A stretch of DNA of 64,000 nucleotides, taken from assembly GCA_017163975.1 (NCBI GenBank), contig JAFFSR010000248.1, forward strand, positions 62,001 to 126,000, read 5' to 3'. Numbering within the stretch: the stretch's first letter is position 1; every line of letters begins with the position of its first letter. This document shows positions 1 to 11,399 of the stretch, piece by piece. This DNA comes from Anastatus disparis. Its lineage: Eukaryota; Arthropoda; Insecta; Hymenoptera; Eupelmidae. The translations under genes and the position numbers were made by a program. Under the pieces are notes generated by a model. The model worked only from the letters and a program-made list of their open reading frames with translations. It did not search any database and was not told the DNA's origin.

Positions 1-785
1 ATTTGTTCACTTGCTGGATAGACCTAAAACCATTGAGAACTGCAGATGGTAAAGGAGTCTCGAGAGCATTTGAAGAGCTGATATTATTCAGATGGGAAGC
101 TCCTGATTATTCACTCACTGATAATGGTAAAGAGTTTGATAATAAGTGGTTAAAGAGTACGTTAGATGAGTATGGTGTAAAACATGTAACTACTTCTACA
201 TATCACCCCTAAGCCAACCCAGTCGAGAGAACAAATAGAACGTTGAAAACCATGATTTCTATTTTTGTTGGGTCAAACCATCGAGACTGGGACAAGCATC
301 TACATGAGTTCAGACATGCTGTTTATACAATTAGACAAGCTTCAACAAAAGTATCACCAGCATTGCTAAATTATGGTCGTAATCCTGCACCAGTAAAGAG
401 TTTACGAAGAGAAATCGAGACCAGAGGACCTAAGCTAAAATTAGATCCAGAAATCTGGAAGGATAGATTAAAATGATGAGATGCTTTGAGAGACTTGGTA
501 GCTAGACATATAGATGAAGCTCAAAATAAACAAGCTAAGAGATATGACTAGAATAAAAAAGATGTAAGGTTTAATGTAGAAGATCAAGTGTTGAGAAAAA
601 CACAGATGTTGTCAAAAGGAGCACAAGGTTTCTCTGCGAAGTTAGCTCCAAAATATGAAGGTCCATTACGTATTATTGGGGTAAAATCACCTGTAGTATA
701 TGTTTCAGAGATGGAAGGTAGTCGTAGAAATGCGAAGGTACACGTATCCGAGTTAAAACGATTTTTACCCCTGCGAAGAAATTGA
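1..785 (+). pseudogene. Ty3/gypsy pol 3' end (integrase core and C-terminal domain), degenerate
   Basis: This is the end of a retrotransposon polyprotein whose integrase joins element cDNA to host DNA. The sequence shows an integrase core with the second catalytic Asp in a TDNGKEF motif, then the catalytic-Glu region (NPVERTNRTLK) and the helix with SPALLNYGR. A GPY/F-like C-terminal module (APKYEGPLRI) follows and the frame stops at 783-785. The reading is broken by TAA near 210, a stop near 476 and TAG near 549. CAA or CAG to stop transitions would explain the two codons at 210 and 549. The N-terminal part lies outside the window. The next ORF (984 on) probably belongs to the same element. 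Ty3/gypsy assignment is confident from the motif order; the family is not recognised. Confidence 0.85.
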
Positions 786-899
786 GATCAGTAAAAACCC
801 TTATTTTATAATTTTCTTTCTTCGAGAGCATGTTATTTTAAGTGTAATTCGAGAGCTGTGTTGTCTTGGTGTTGGTTCGTGCCTTGAGATAACCCAATG

Positions 900-983
900 G
901 TAAGTGTTGTTCAGTCGGTAGTAAAGCATGTCGAGACAGAGTTCCTTAGTAAAATTTTTCTTTTATTTTACTTATGTTAACAG
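900..983 (+). other. Candidate 84-nt intron before the downstream ORF
   Basis: A GTAAGT donor starts at 900. A pyrimidine-rich tract and a CAG acceptor end at 983, directly before the ATG at 984. Retrovirus-like gypsy elements commonly express a third ORF from a spliced message, so a splice site at this place makes sense. That it is used is inference. Confidence 0.45.
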
Positions 984-2077
984 ATGTCAAGACGTGCAGG
1001 AAGGAAATCGCCATCCATGGGATCACGTGGTGCACCTAGCCCAGGCCATTGGGCTGAGCCGGAATTCCATCCCCCGGCTCATCGTGTACTTACGTGGGCT
1101 GATGAGATTGACTTGGAGGAGAGAGCCCGGAGGCGAGACCAATCTCCTTCCCCTACGATTAACGCTAATAGTTGGGCAGACCAGCTCGAGTATGAGCTGC
1201 GTCTTGCTGCTGAGGAAGAAGAGAGAGAGAGGATTAGGTACGAGAGGTTTCGGGAACAGGAGAGAGAAGAAAAGGAAAAGGAGATGAGAGAAGCTGAAGC
1301 CCAGTGGCTTCTTAAAACAGGCCAAGCTACGTTGGAAGAGCTTAAGAGAGGTAATGCGGAGGAGTCCACTTTCCTTATCACCATTAACAATGAACTGTCG
1401 AGATCTGGAGAAGAAGAGAAAGAAGAGAAGAAGAAGAGGAAAGAGGAGGCTAAAATAGTGGCTTTGGACGCTGTCTCTGCAATTATCGAGAGCTTAGAAG
1501 AGAGAGAAAGTAGAGAAGCGGAGAAGGAATTGGAGGATATACTACGCCAGCAGGATCCTCGTTACCTTCCAGTGGAGAGTGCTGGTGTTGTGGGTTCCCT
1601 GGCCTGGGATAGGGGCGAGGTTGAATATGAACCCGAGCGTGACGAGACTGTCATCTTTTCTCCACTAGGTACGCGCATCAGCCCACCTCGACGCAGCCGA
1701 GAGCGGAGTAACAACTTTCGACGTCAACTCCAACTGGACGATTATTATTCCGCTCAAAGCCCATCACCTAGAAGAGCTTCACCTTCGCCTCCACCAGGAC
1801 CTTCCACCATCGAGAGAGAGAGAATCGAGCCTGGAGCCAAACTAGGAGTCGTCCACCACTTCCAGTGGAGACAAGAGGAGCTCTCTTTGGAGATTTGAAA
1901 TCAATCCCTACTGAGCCTCATCTGGATCCGCCACCGTATGCTTGCTACAACTGCTGGCAGCTGGGACATTCCAGGTTTGATTGTCCTCGTGCGTTTGTGG
2001 ATGCCTTTTGCTACAACTGTGGTAGAAGGTACGAGGATCTGGCCAGCTGTCCACGTTGTAGTAAAGCGCATGCGGAG
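984..2077 (+). pseudogene. Gag-like zinc-knuckle ORF, 5' half (split by the 2078-10974 insertion)
   Basis: The ATG follows a splice-acceptor-like CAG. The product starts basic and Pro/Ser-rich, then has a long Glu/Arg/Lys-rich segment (about residues 65-200) likely to form a charged helix or coiled coil, then an Arg/Ser/Pro-rich part. A frameshift near 1865-1895 moves the reading to a second frame that encodes CCHC-type knuckles (CYNCWQLGHSRFDC, then CYNCGRR and CPRC). Such knuckles bind RNA in Gag proteins. The odd point is position: it lies 3' of the integrase, whereas gag normally precedes pol. The coding continues in frame at 10983 if the insertion and one copy of the 8-bp duplication are ignored. 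It could also be an env-position accessory ORF that acquired knuckles. Confidence 0.6.
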
Positions 2078-2099
2078 CAGAGTTGTAAATGAGGAAATG

Positions 2100-4320
2100 G
2101 TTTTTCATTTGAAATAGTCAAGTAATTAAAAATGCTCGCACCATTTACCACTTACAGAGCAAGTAAATGGTAAATGCTCGCACCATTTACCATTTAGAGA
2201 GCAAGTAAATGATAAATGGTCGGACCATTTACCAGTTACTGAGTAAGTAAATGGTAAATGGTCGAACCATTTACCAGTTACTGGGTAAGTAAATGGAAAT
2301 GGTCAAACCATTTACCAGTTACTAAGTGAGCAAATGGTGAATAGTCAGACCATTTCCAGTTTCTTGCTCTGTAACTAGAAACTGGTAAGACTATTTAGCA
2401 TTTACTTGCTCTGTAAATGGTAAATGGTCCGACCATTTACCATTTACTCACCCACTAACTGGTAAATGGTCCAACTATTTACTATTTACTCGCCCAGTAA
2501 CTAGTAAATGGTCCGACTTCTTACCATTCACTTACCCAGTAACTGGAAATTGGCCCGACCATTTACCATTTACTTGCTCTGTAACTGGAAACTGGTTAGA
2601 CTATTTACCATTTACTTACTCTGTAAATGGTAAATGGTCAGACCATTTCCAGTTTCTTGCTCTGTAACTAGAAACTGGTAAGACTATTTAGCATTTACTT
2701 GCTCTGTAAATGGTAAATGGTCTGACCATTTCCAGTTTCTTGCTCTGTAACTGGGAACTGGTAAAACTATTTAGCATTTACTTGCTCTGTAAATGGTAAA
2801 TGGTTCAACCATTTAGCATTTACTCACCCAGTAACTGGTAAATGGTCCGACCATTTCCAGTTACTTGCTCTGTAACTGGAAACTGGTTAGACTATTTACC
2901 ATTTACTTGCTCTGTAAATGGTAAACGGTCCGATCATTTCCAGTTACTTGCTCTGCAACTGGGAACTGGTTAGATTATTTACCATTTACTTGCTCTGTAA
3001 ACGGTAAATGGTCCGACCATTAACCATTTACTCACCCAGTAACTGGTAAATGGTCCAACCATTTACCAGTTACCCACTTGGTAACTGCTAACTGCTTGAT
3101 TTGACCATTTACCAGTTTTCCACCCGGTAACTGCCAACTAATTGATTCGGCTAGTTACCTACCCAGTAACTGCGAACTGGTCCAACCATTTTCAGTTCCT
3201 CACCCAGTAACTGGTAAATGGTCCGACTTCTTACCATTCACTTACCCAGTAACTGGAAATTGGCCCGACCATTTACCATTTACCATTTACTTGCTCTGTA
3301 ACTGGAAACTGGTTAGACTATTTACCATTTACTTACTCTGTAAATGGTAAATGGTCAGACCATTTCCAGTTTCTTGCTCTGTAACTAGAAACTGGTAAGA
3401 CTATTTAGCATTTACTTGCTCTGTAAATGGTAAATGGTCTGACCATTTCCAGTTTCTTGCTCTGTAACTGGGAACTGGTAAAACTATTTAGCATTTACTT
3501 GCTCTGTAAATGGTAAATGGTTCAACCATTTAGCATTTACTCACCCAGTAACTGGTAAATGGTCCGACCATTTCCAGTTACTTGCTCTGTAACTGGAAAC
3601 TGGTTAGACTATTTACCATTTACTTGCTCTGTAAATGGTAAACGGTCCGATCATTTCCAGTTACTTGCTCTGCAACTGGGAACTGGTTAGATCATTTACC
3701 ATTTACTTGCTCTGTAAACGGTAAATGGTCCGACCATTAACCATTTACTCACCCAGTAACTGGTAAATGGTCCAACCATTTACCAGTTACCCACTTGGTA
3801 ACTGCTAACTGCTTGATTTGACCATTTACCAGTTTTCCACCCGGTAACTGCCAACTAATTGATTCGGCTAGTTACCTACCCAGTAACTGCGAACTGGTCC
3901 AACCATTTTCAGTTCCTCACCCAGTAACTGGTAAATGGTCCAACTATTTACTATTTACTCGCCCAGTAACTGGTAAATGGTCCGACTTTTCACCATTCAC
4001 TTACCCAGTAACTGAAAATTGGTCCGACCATTTACTATTTACTCACTGAGCAACTGGTAAATAACCCGACCATTTACCATTTACTCACTGAGTAACTGGT
4101 AAATGACCTGACCATTTACCATTTACTCACACACTAACTGGTAAATGGTCCGGCTATTTCCAGTTCCCTGCTCTGTAATTGGGAACTGGTGAGACTATTT
4201 ACCATTTACTTGCTGTGTAAATGGTATATGGTCTGACCATTTACCATTTACTCACCCAATAACTAGTAAATGGTCCGACCATTTACCATTTTCTTGCTCT
4301 GTAAATGGTAAATAGCGCGA
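2100..4320. repeat. Self-complementary satellite (AATGGTAAATGGTC / GACCATTTACCATT)
   Basis: Dozens of alternating forward and reverse-complement short units (TAAATGGTAAATGG, GACCATTTACCATT, CCAGTAACTGG) make the array able to fold on itself at many scales. A block of about 710 bp starting at 2511 is repeated almost unchanged from 3221, with a small insertion in the second copy. No ORF is supported. The array sits directly inside the left end of the 2078-10974 element, and the same family recurs at 9985-10960. Confidence 0.9.
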
Positions 4321-4377
4321 GCATTTTCAATTTTTTGATTATTTCAAATGAAAAACCATTTCCTCATTTACAATCTG
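4303..4377. repeat. Inverted copy of the 2078 element end
   Basis: This stretch is close to the reverse complement of 2078-2150, including TTTCAAATGAAAAACCATTT and CCTCATTTACAATCTG. The 8 bases outside it (ATTCATAC) do not match the left duplication, so 2078-4377 is not shown to be a separate insertion by itself. Confidence 0.65.
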
Positions 4378-7000
4378 ATTCATACGATGCAATACATACT
4401 GTTCCAAATGCTCGCGATATATATATATATATACATATATATAAATTTTGCGAATATGGCATGCGCAAAGCCGAGAAGCATCTGAAACAAAGTCGATGTA
4501 TTAGAAAAGTACAAAAAAAAGATACTCTTGTGTCTTTTGCGCCAAACGATTGTAAGGACTGGATAATAACGGATTTTACTTCCTTCAAAATTACCACTGT
4601 CAACTTCACTGTAATCCTTCGAGTCACAAAGGCGATTATTCTAGAGCCAACATTTTATTTCTGGCAGGTAAGATGAAAATATTTAATCCTTTACTATGAA
4701 TTTTATAAATTAAAATTATTTTCATTATTTAAATAAGATTAAAAGTATTATTTCTAAATAAATTTAAAGTATTATTTTCATTGTTAAAATATGTTAAAAT
4801 AAATTGCTCCGTTTTTAATAAAATTTGTTATGATTGAAAATAGATTGTAAAATAAATAAAGAAAAATTTTATTTTCAATCAACTTATTATTTCTTAATGA
4901 AGGAAATAATATTTGTAATTTAATCTATTCTGAATATATATTCCAACCATATGAATTTTTATTATCATAGACGATCTTAGGCTCCTATTCATAGACCTAA
5001 CTTAAGTACCGGTTGTTACTTGAACGTAATTCTGTCTTTATCTGTCTATAATAAGAATAAAAGACAGATGATACAAACGTTACTTGATTTAATAGCTACA
5101 CTGGAAAAAAAATTTATTAGTAACAAAAAAATTTTTATTGTATCGAATATATTGTTTCGGGTAATCGGTGAAATATTTTTGTTATCAATATCATTTATTC
5201 CGTCAGTGAAAATAAAATTTTTAAATATCAATATATCTCAAGATACATAAGATATTTCTTGAACTCAACAATATCTCACACTGGAAATTATTAATTTTCT
5301 TTTAAATTTATATCTCTTAATGTCAAAATGAAAACCATAATAAATAATTAAAATAAAATTTTGTTCCTTCGATAAAATATGTTAATGAACATGAAAAATA
5401 TTGCGTATCAATTAATTTCTGCGTACCAAATAGAAGTAACTATTCATTGAATAAATATTATTTTTCTTTAAAAATATATTTTAATTTTTGAAGCCTGAAA
5501 AATAATTTTTTTAGAAGAATATATTATTTTGAAAACATGAAACATCACTTTCAAGCATGGAAATAATTTTTTACAAGTAAATTTAAAATATTAGTTCAAG
5601 TAAATGTTTCAACAAATTTAAGTTTCTTCTCTGCAATATTAATTTCAATTTTTTTTAATTACTGAAACTCTTTTGATTCAAAGAATTATTTTTTTATTCA
5701 AAAAAATATTTCTTTAAAACAGTTAAATGTTGATTTTAATTAAAATTTATTTTTTGTAATTATGTTTATAAATAATTGTTGTGAAATTTTTTTTTTTACT
5801 GAAATGTACGTTTTTAATCAAAATAATAATTACTTTATTAAAATGAGAAAGTTTTATAGTTATATTTTCTTCATTCTGACAATTATTATGTTTCAATTCA
5901 AAATCCTCTTTTTAATGTAAAAAAATTTAATAAATTACACCGCTTTTTTGCACCAACAAACATTCTGATGTTGAAAAGAGATAGCTTTATCGAAGTCATG
6001 AACTAATTTGTTTAATTTAAAAATTATGTATTTGGATTAAAAAATTATTTGACATAAGATATTTTTTTCATTTTTATATAAAAATTATTTCAAATAAATA
6101 TTACATTTTTTTAGTAAAAAAATTTAGCATTGTTTTTAAGAAAGTTTTACTGACTTTCAACACTATTTTGGAAGTAACTAATTTCTCAAAGTTAAAAAGA
6201 TATTTTTCTAAATTCGAAAATTTTTTTTTTCGAACTTTTTTTTTTCGAATTTTTTTCAAATATAATATTGTATTGAAGAATATTTCAAGTTTTTTTTTTA
6301 TTTGAAAAATTATTTCATTAATTTGAAAATGATTTTTCTTTGACTCAAATAAATTAATTCCTTTGCACCGCATTTATTCAATTTAAAAGCAGCTTCTTTA
6401 AAGTTAAAAAAACCCTTTACGCTGTGTAGTCACAAAGTTTGCGTGAAATTCCGTGATAAAAGGAAGTTTTTACATACTAATTTAATATCATTTCAAAACA
6501 ATGTATAATAACTATTTTTATGGTGAAAAATAAGATTTCCTTTTTTTTCATCATTCTGCAATTGGAAATGAAATTTCATTTCTTTAATATGAAAGGACAA
6601 AGATGAGCGACCTGCTCTAGGATAAATTTAGAACAAATGTGCCCGTTTTTTTTTAATATCTTACAAATCATACATGTTTTTGATTAACAATCATTGATTA
6701 TTTTATTACTCACTAATGTCAAATTATTTTGTCTCTTATGCTATATTATTGAAAAAATCAATAATTTTTAAAAAAATTATGTCTTTTTATTACTATATAG
6801 TTTTTGAATAACACTAATTTTAAAATTCGTTTCATGACACAATACATAATGAAGTTGAGATTTTGATTGGAAAAGGACAAAAATAAATGACCTATTACAA
6901 AACAAAATGTTTAAGGGTTTGCTTTAGACTTATACTTTATCGATCAAATATAGTTTGAAAATAAATTTTTTTTTTTTTCATATGAATAAATATCAGAATT
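4378..7000. other. AT-rich stretch without recognised genes
   Basis: The sequence is very AT-rich with poly-A/T runs and a short (AT)n near 4417-4442. The open frames on both strands are short and low in complexity, with no recognisable domain. I see no gene here. Confidence 0.6.
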
Positions 7001-7009
7001 GTTTGTAAT

Positions 7010-7628
7010 TCCTAGCGGAAATATAAAATGTTTGAAAATATTTAAAACTGTTCAAAACTGTTTAAAACTATTTATAAGTGCGAAATTTAGGATATTTGAA
7101 ACAGTTATAAACAATTTTAAACATTTTCAAACACTTTCAAAAAGTTTTGAAAATTTCGAAATGATTTTAAACAGTATTGAATAGTTTTGAATTTTTTATG
7201 TTTAAAAGTAATAGATTATTTTAAATATTAAAAATATTTCAAAACAATTTTAAATCAATATAAACTATTTTTTATTAACTTGAACAGTTCTAAACGGTTT
7301 TAAAAAGTTTTGAACACCTACATTTTCAAACAGTTTCAAAAAGTTTCGAAAATTTCGAAATGATTTCAAACAGTGTTTCATAATTTTGTCTTAATAAAAA
7401 TTTTATTATATATATTAAAATTTTTATAATATATACAAGAAAATGTTTACTTTAGTTTAAAATTATTCTGTACTGCTCAAAACTGTTCAAAAATGTTGAA
7501 AACTTTTTATAAATGTTTTAAATGTCAGAAATTTCACACTTACAAACTATTTTGAACAGTTTTAAACAGTTTTTAATAATTCAAAACTATTTTAAACAGT
7601 AATGCACATTTTATATTTCCACTAGGGA
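7010..7628. mobile_element. TIR element with self-complementary minisatellite core (AAACTGTTTTAAACAGTTTT type)
   Basis: The left terminus CCTAGCGGAAATATAAAATG is matched in inverted orientation by CATTTTATATTTCCACTAGG at the right. Between them lie degenerate units built from TTTAAAACTG and CAGTTTTAAA, again self-complementary. No coding sequence is seen. A clear target duplication is not visible. The plan (unique TIR around a palindromic minisatellite) is shared with the element at 62332-62953. Confidence 0.6.
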
Positions 7629-7639
7629 TTGGAGATATC

Positions 7640-7870
7640 ATCTTCTCCTCTATTTTATTGACAGTGGGTCTCTTGATCGCTGTGGGCTGAGACCCGTAAT
7701 TTTTATTGGTCAGGGACAGTTTTTAATTGGTTTTTCCTGGTCTCGTAATTCTATTTTACAAAGAAAAATTCAGAAATATTTTTCCAAAATTTTCCCAGAG
7801 ACTAAACTCCGGTCTACTACAGCATGAGCCAAGAGCCTTACCCCCTGCGCTACCACCGATTGTACTTATA
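7640..7870 (-). repeat. Candidate tRNA-derived SINE
   Basis: On the minus strand, from about 7862 downward, the sequence reads like a tRNA head: GGTAGCGCAGGGGGTAAGG resembles an RNA polymerase III A box, followed some 40 nt later by a degraded B-box-like segment. The rest to about 7640 has less AT than its surroundings and would be the SINE body. It is too degenerate to be a tRNA gene. Confidence 0.4.
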
Positions 7871-7964
7871 GGTATGAACTTATTATAAATAAATGAGAAT
7901 CGGAAGAGTGTAAATATGTATAAATTTCAAGAACAAGCCAAGAAAAATCATCCCTACTGAAAAT

Positions 7965-8213
7965 TTTGTATGAGCTCTCATGTGGGATCTCATATGAAAT
8001 CGCCTATGAAATCTCATACATATTCTTTGAAATTTGAAAATAAAATAAATATATGCGAGATCTCATGTCAGATCGCGCATACATTTATTTTATTTTTAAA
8101 ATTTAACCAATATACATTCGATTTCATATGCGATCTCATAGGCGATTTCATGTGACATCTCATATGCAATCTCGTGTGTGATCTCATATGTGATCTCACA
8201 TGGGAGCTCTTAC
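7965..8213. mobile_element. TIR element of GATCTCATATG-type palindromic repeats
   Basis: The ends TGAGCTCTCATGTGGGATC and, on the other strand, AGAGCTCCCATGTGAGATC are inverted repeats flanked by TA on both sides, consistent with a TA target duplication. The interior is repeats of CATATG and GATCTCAT, partly palindromic, plus an AT-rich centre. No coding sequence is credible. Confidence 0.55.
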
Positions 8214-8284
8214 ATATTTTATTCAATTTAAAAAATTTTTTAAATATATTTATTACTTTTTTAATTTTTTTGTCTTGTTCTTTA

Positions 8285-8600
8285 ATATTTGACAAATTTT
8301 GACATTAGCTATATTAATACAATCACTTTAGTTAAAATAAAAAATCGTTTGGAGCTGTTATTTTTTTATGAACTTAGATCGCAATTTAGATATCAAAGTT
8401 GATAATCCCAATCTTAAAATACTATAAATTGAAAACTTTTATATAACTTTTTTAGTATAAGATTTTGTTAGATTTCTTTAGTTGTCCGCACTCAAGTTGA
8501 ATCCTACTGATTTTTTTTTTGAAGTGAAAAAAACCCGATTAAATTTACTATTTACTCATAAACTTGGATTAGAAATATTATCAGAAAGGGAAGCTTCATT
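8285..8600 (+). repeat. Dispersed repeat family, copy 1
   Basis: It shares a block (AAAATAAAAAATCGTTTGGA..., then TCCGCACTCAAGTTGAATCC) with copies at 19830-20130 (minus) and 31480-31790 (plus). Motifs resembling TTGTCCGCACT lie near both ends of the block. A short frame across the right part (ALKLNPTDFFF) is partly kept in the copies, so it could be a decayed coding fragment. The family is not recognised. Confidence 0.6.
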
Positions 8601-8799
8601 ATGCCCTTATAATTACACTAATATTATAAATACGTCTCCGAACATTATAATATTATCATACTCGATAAATTTAGTGAAGCCATTAGACCCCAAGCATCTT
8701 GTCCGGGGTCAGAAGTTCTTATTTTGGCCACTTCAGTTAATTTGGATTGTATTTTATGGTGACACTTTCCAATTAAAGATCAGCTTTTGACCAACTTTA

Positions 8800-9980
8800 C
8801 CGATCGAAAATAGCTAAAAAAGATATTTAGTTTTTATTTTTTTTTTGGCCCGTTCTTTGAATATTAACAAATTTACACGCTTCTATTTCTCATTTGTTAA
8901 AATAAATAGATATTTACAAGTAAAAGCAATTCCGATATACATTTTTATTGAAAATAAACAAAATTACATCTTTCGCTACTTTCGATCAGTAAAAAATGTC
9001 TAAAACCTCGTCTAAAACAGGCCTTTAACATAACGAATAGTATAATAATAAAATATGTGTATTACCTTACTTTAAACTTTTAGACTTACATTGCATATAA
9101 ATATAATTCTTATTATAAAAACTATGTGAAATGTCTGTATGGATATGATTACATATCATGGTTTGAAATTATATTCTAGCACGATTTAACAATTTTTCTG
9201 ATTACGTTAGATTCACAACAGAATTAGTAAAGCAAGCAATACGATTGCGATAATACTCTAAAATAAAAGTAAAATCAATAATTCTTGAGTTATAAAAACC
9301 TATATTATTTAAATCTGTATGATGCAATTATAAACGATATGTAAAAATAATTTATCAGTATGATAAAAAAAGGTATTAAGTACTAAGTCACTATCGGTTC
9401 ATTGAAGGTAGTTCGTCATAATGTTCTAAGACATAAATAAAGCTGCAACTGTTTTTGCGGCGACACGCAAATTGTATAACAATTGGTAAGACGTGTTATG
9501 CCGTAAATCTAAACCAGATTCCGTGTGCGTCATAGAACGACGCGACCTATTGATTGGAAAAACTGTCATTTATCAGTGAACTGACCTCAAGCCTCTTATA
9601 CATGATTTCCTCTGTGATATAAAATGAGTAACTCAATTTGTGAATACGCAAATTTTGTTCAAAGCTTTGTATACGAACGGCATCGCTCCAGACCTCACTC
9701 AAAAGTGATGGCCTTCTCGAGTGTAAAAGGCGATATATATAATTGTAGTGACTAGTTTTTTAACTATTACTTGTAAACATCGTCTATATCTTTGTAAAAA
9801 ATTAGATTATTTTATTATTATTTAATCGCCAAGTATTATCATGCTCGAATATAGTTTGAAACCATTATTCATAATAGCATGCTTTAGATAACGATTGTTT
9901 TGTAGATGTAAAGTAGAATCATTTAATCGTAATGTTAACATATTCAAAAATTATTTGAATAATAGACCAAATTTCAGATT
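8800..9980. other. Stretch without recognised genes
   Basis: AT-rich, except for a region of more mixed composition at about 9400-9740 with no long open frame or recognisable motif. I see no supported feature. Confidence 0.5.
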
Positions 9981-9984
9981 TGAT

Positions 9985-10960
9985 GATTCCCAGTTACCTG
10001 CTCTGTAACTGGGAACTGGTCAGACCATTTACCATTTACTTGCACTGTAAATGGTAAATGGTCAGACCATTTACCAGTTACTTGGTCTGTAAATGGTAAA
10101 TGGTGCAAATATTTTTAATAACTTCACCTTTTCAAATGAAAAAACTATTTCCTTATTTACAACTCTGATAACTGGTAAATGGTTGAATCAGTTCGCAGTA
10201 AGCGGGTGGGTAAATGATAAATGATTCAACCAGTTTGCAGTTACGACCTGGGTAAATGGTAAATGGTCGGAACAGTTACAGAGCGACTGGTAAATGCTTG
10301 GACCATTTACCAGTTACTGGGTGAGTAAATGTTGAATGGTCGGACCATTTACCAGTTACTGAGTAGGTAAGTGGTAAATGGTCGAACCATTTACCAGTTA
10401 CTGAATGAGTAAATGGTAAATGGTCGGATCAGTTGATAGTTTCTCGGTGAGTAACTGGAAATGGTCAAACCAGTTACCAGTTACTGAGTGAGGAAATGGT
10501 GAATAGTTGGACCATTTACCACTTACTCACCTAGTAACTGATAAATGGTTGACCATTTATTATTTACTCACTCAGCAACTGGTAAATGGTCCGACCATTT
10601 ACCATTCTCTCACCTAGTAACTTGTAAATGTGTCGACCATTTCCAGTTCCTTGCTCTGCAACTGGAAACTTGTGAGACTATTTACCATTTACTCACCCAG
10701 TAACTGGTAAATAGTTCGACCATTTCCAGTTACTTGCTCAGTAACTGGGAACTAGTTGGACTATTTACCATTTACTTGCTCTGTAAATGGTGAATAGTCT
10801 GACCATTTACCATTTACTCACCCAGTAACTGGTAAATGGTACGATTATTTCCAGTTACTTGCTCTGTAAATAGTAAATGGTCCGACCATTTACCATTTAG
10901 TCACCCAGTAACTGATAAATAGTCCGACCATTTACCAGTTGCTTACTCGGTAAATGGAAA
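9985..10960. repeat. Self-complementary satellite, second array
   Basis: Same unit family as 2100-4320 (GACCATTTACCA, TAAATGGTC, CAGTTACTG). An inverted copy of the left element end lies at about 10100-10167. The array runs to the right terminus of the 2078-10974 element. Confidence 0.85.
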
Positions 10961-10982
10961 AATTTACATCCCTGATGCGAAG

Positions 10983-11399
10983 TACATGCGGAGCAGGAAT
11001 CGTGAAGGAAGAACTGCCGAGAGAAGAAGATCACCATCAAGGCGGCGAGAGAGTTCCCGACTACCATCAAGGGAAACAACTAACACCATACCTCAAAGAG
11101 AGAGAAAAAGAGATAGGAATGGAAGAGGCACAGCGCGAGATCGAAGACTAAGGAGTTCGAGTCGTCGACCCCGCACTCCACCCCGCACTCGCCAGCATAG
11201 TCCTGATCATCACGAACGAGCCCGTCGATCTACTTCTCGTGACGATGATCGAGAGATGAATCAGCTGAGTGAGGTTGTTAGGTTGGCTGAAAGGATTCGA
11301 ACTCTTCCCCAAGATCTTCAGGAAGCCCTGCTGCGAATGGCCAACCCTGGTTCATCGCAGGAGCGCTCCCCAGAGCAACGCCATTACTTGGGTCGTTAA
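10983..11399 (+). pseudogene. Gag-like zinc-knuckle ORF, 3' half
   Basis: The frame continues that of the knuckle region left of the insertion and ends at a stop at 11397-11399. The product is Arg/Ser-rich (RSRNREG, RRRSPSRRR), then has a short helical-looking C-terminus (LAERIRTLPQDLQEALLRM). Basic RS-rich tails after zinc knuckles fit an RNA-binding role. The match of frame across an 8.9-kb insert is what ties the two halves together. Confidence 0.55.

Larger units (their letters stand above)
2078..10974. mobile_element. ~8.9-kb hAT-like composite element with satellite ends
   Basis: The left end reads CAGAGTTGTAAAT (2078) and the right end, on the other strand, CAGGGATGTAAAT (from 10974); 11 of 13 bases match. 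Flanking copies ATGCGGAG (2070-2077) and ATGCGAAG (10975-10982) look like an 8-bp target duplication, as hAT transposons make. Removing the insert and one copy joins the two halves of the zinc-knuckle ORF in frame. Inside, about 2.2 kb on the left and 1 kb on the right are a self-complementary satellite; the middle is AT-rich with further nested repeats. No transposase is visible, so it is non-autonomous. Inverted end-like copies at about 4303-4377 and 10100-10167 show internal rearrangement or nesting. Confidence 0.6.

Noticed and set aside
2078..4377. A separate 2.3-kb foldback element ending at 4377
   Set aside because: The inverted end is present but the outside bases do not form a target duplication with the left flank; the 10974 end does.
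4305..4676. 123-residue frame across the satellite edge
   Set aside because: Starts in the repeat and has no domain; the opposite strand is open as well, as expected of chance.
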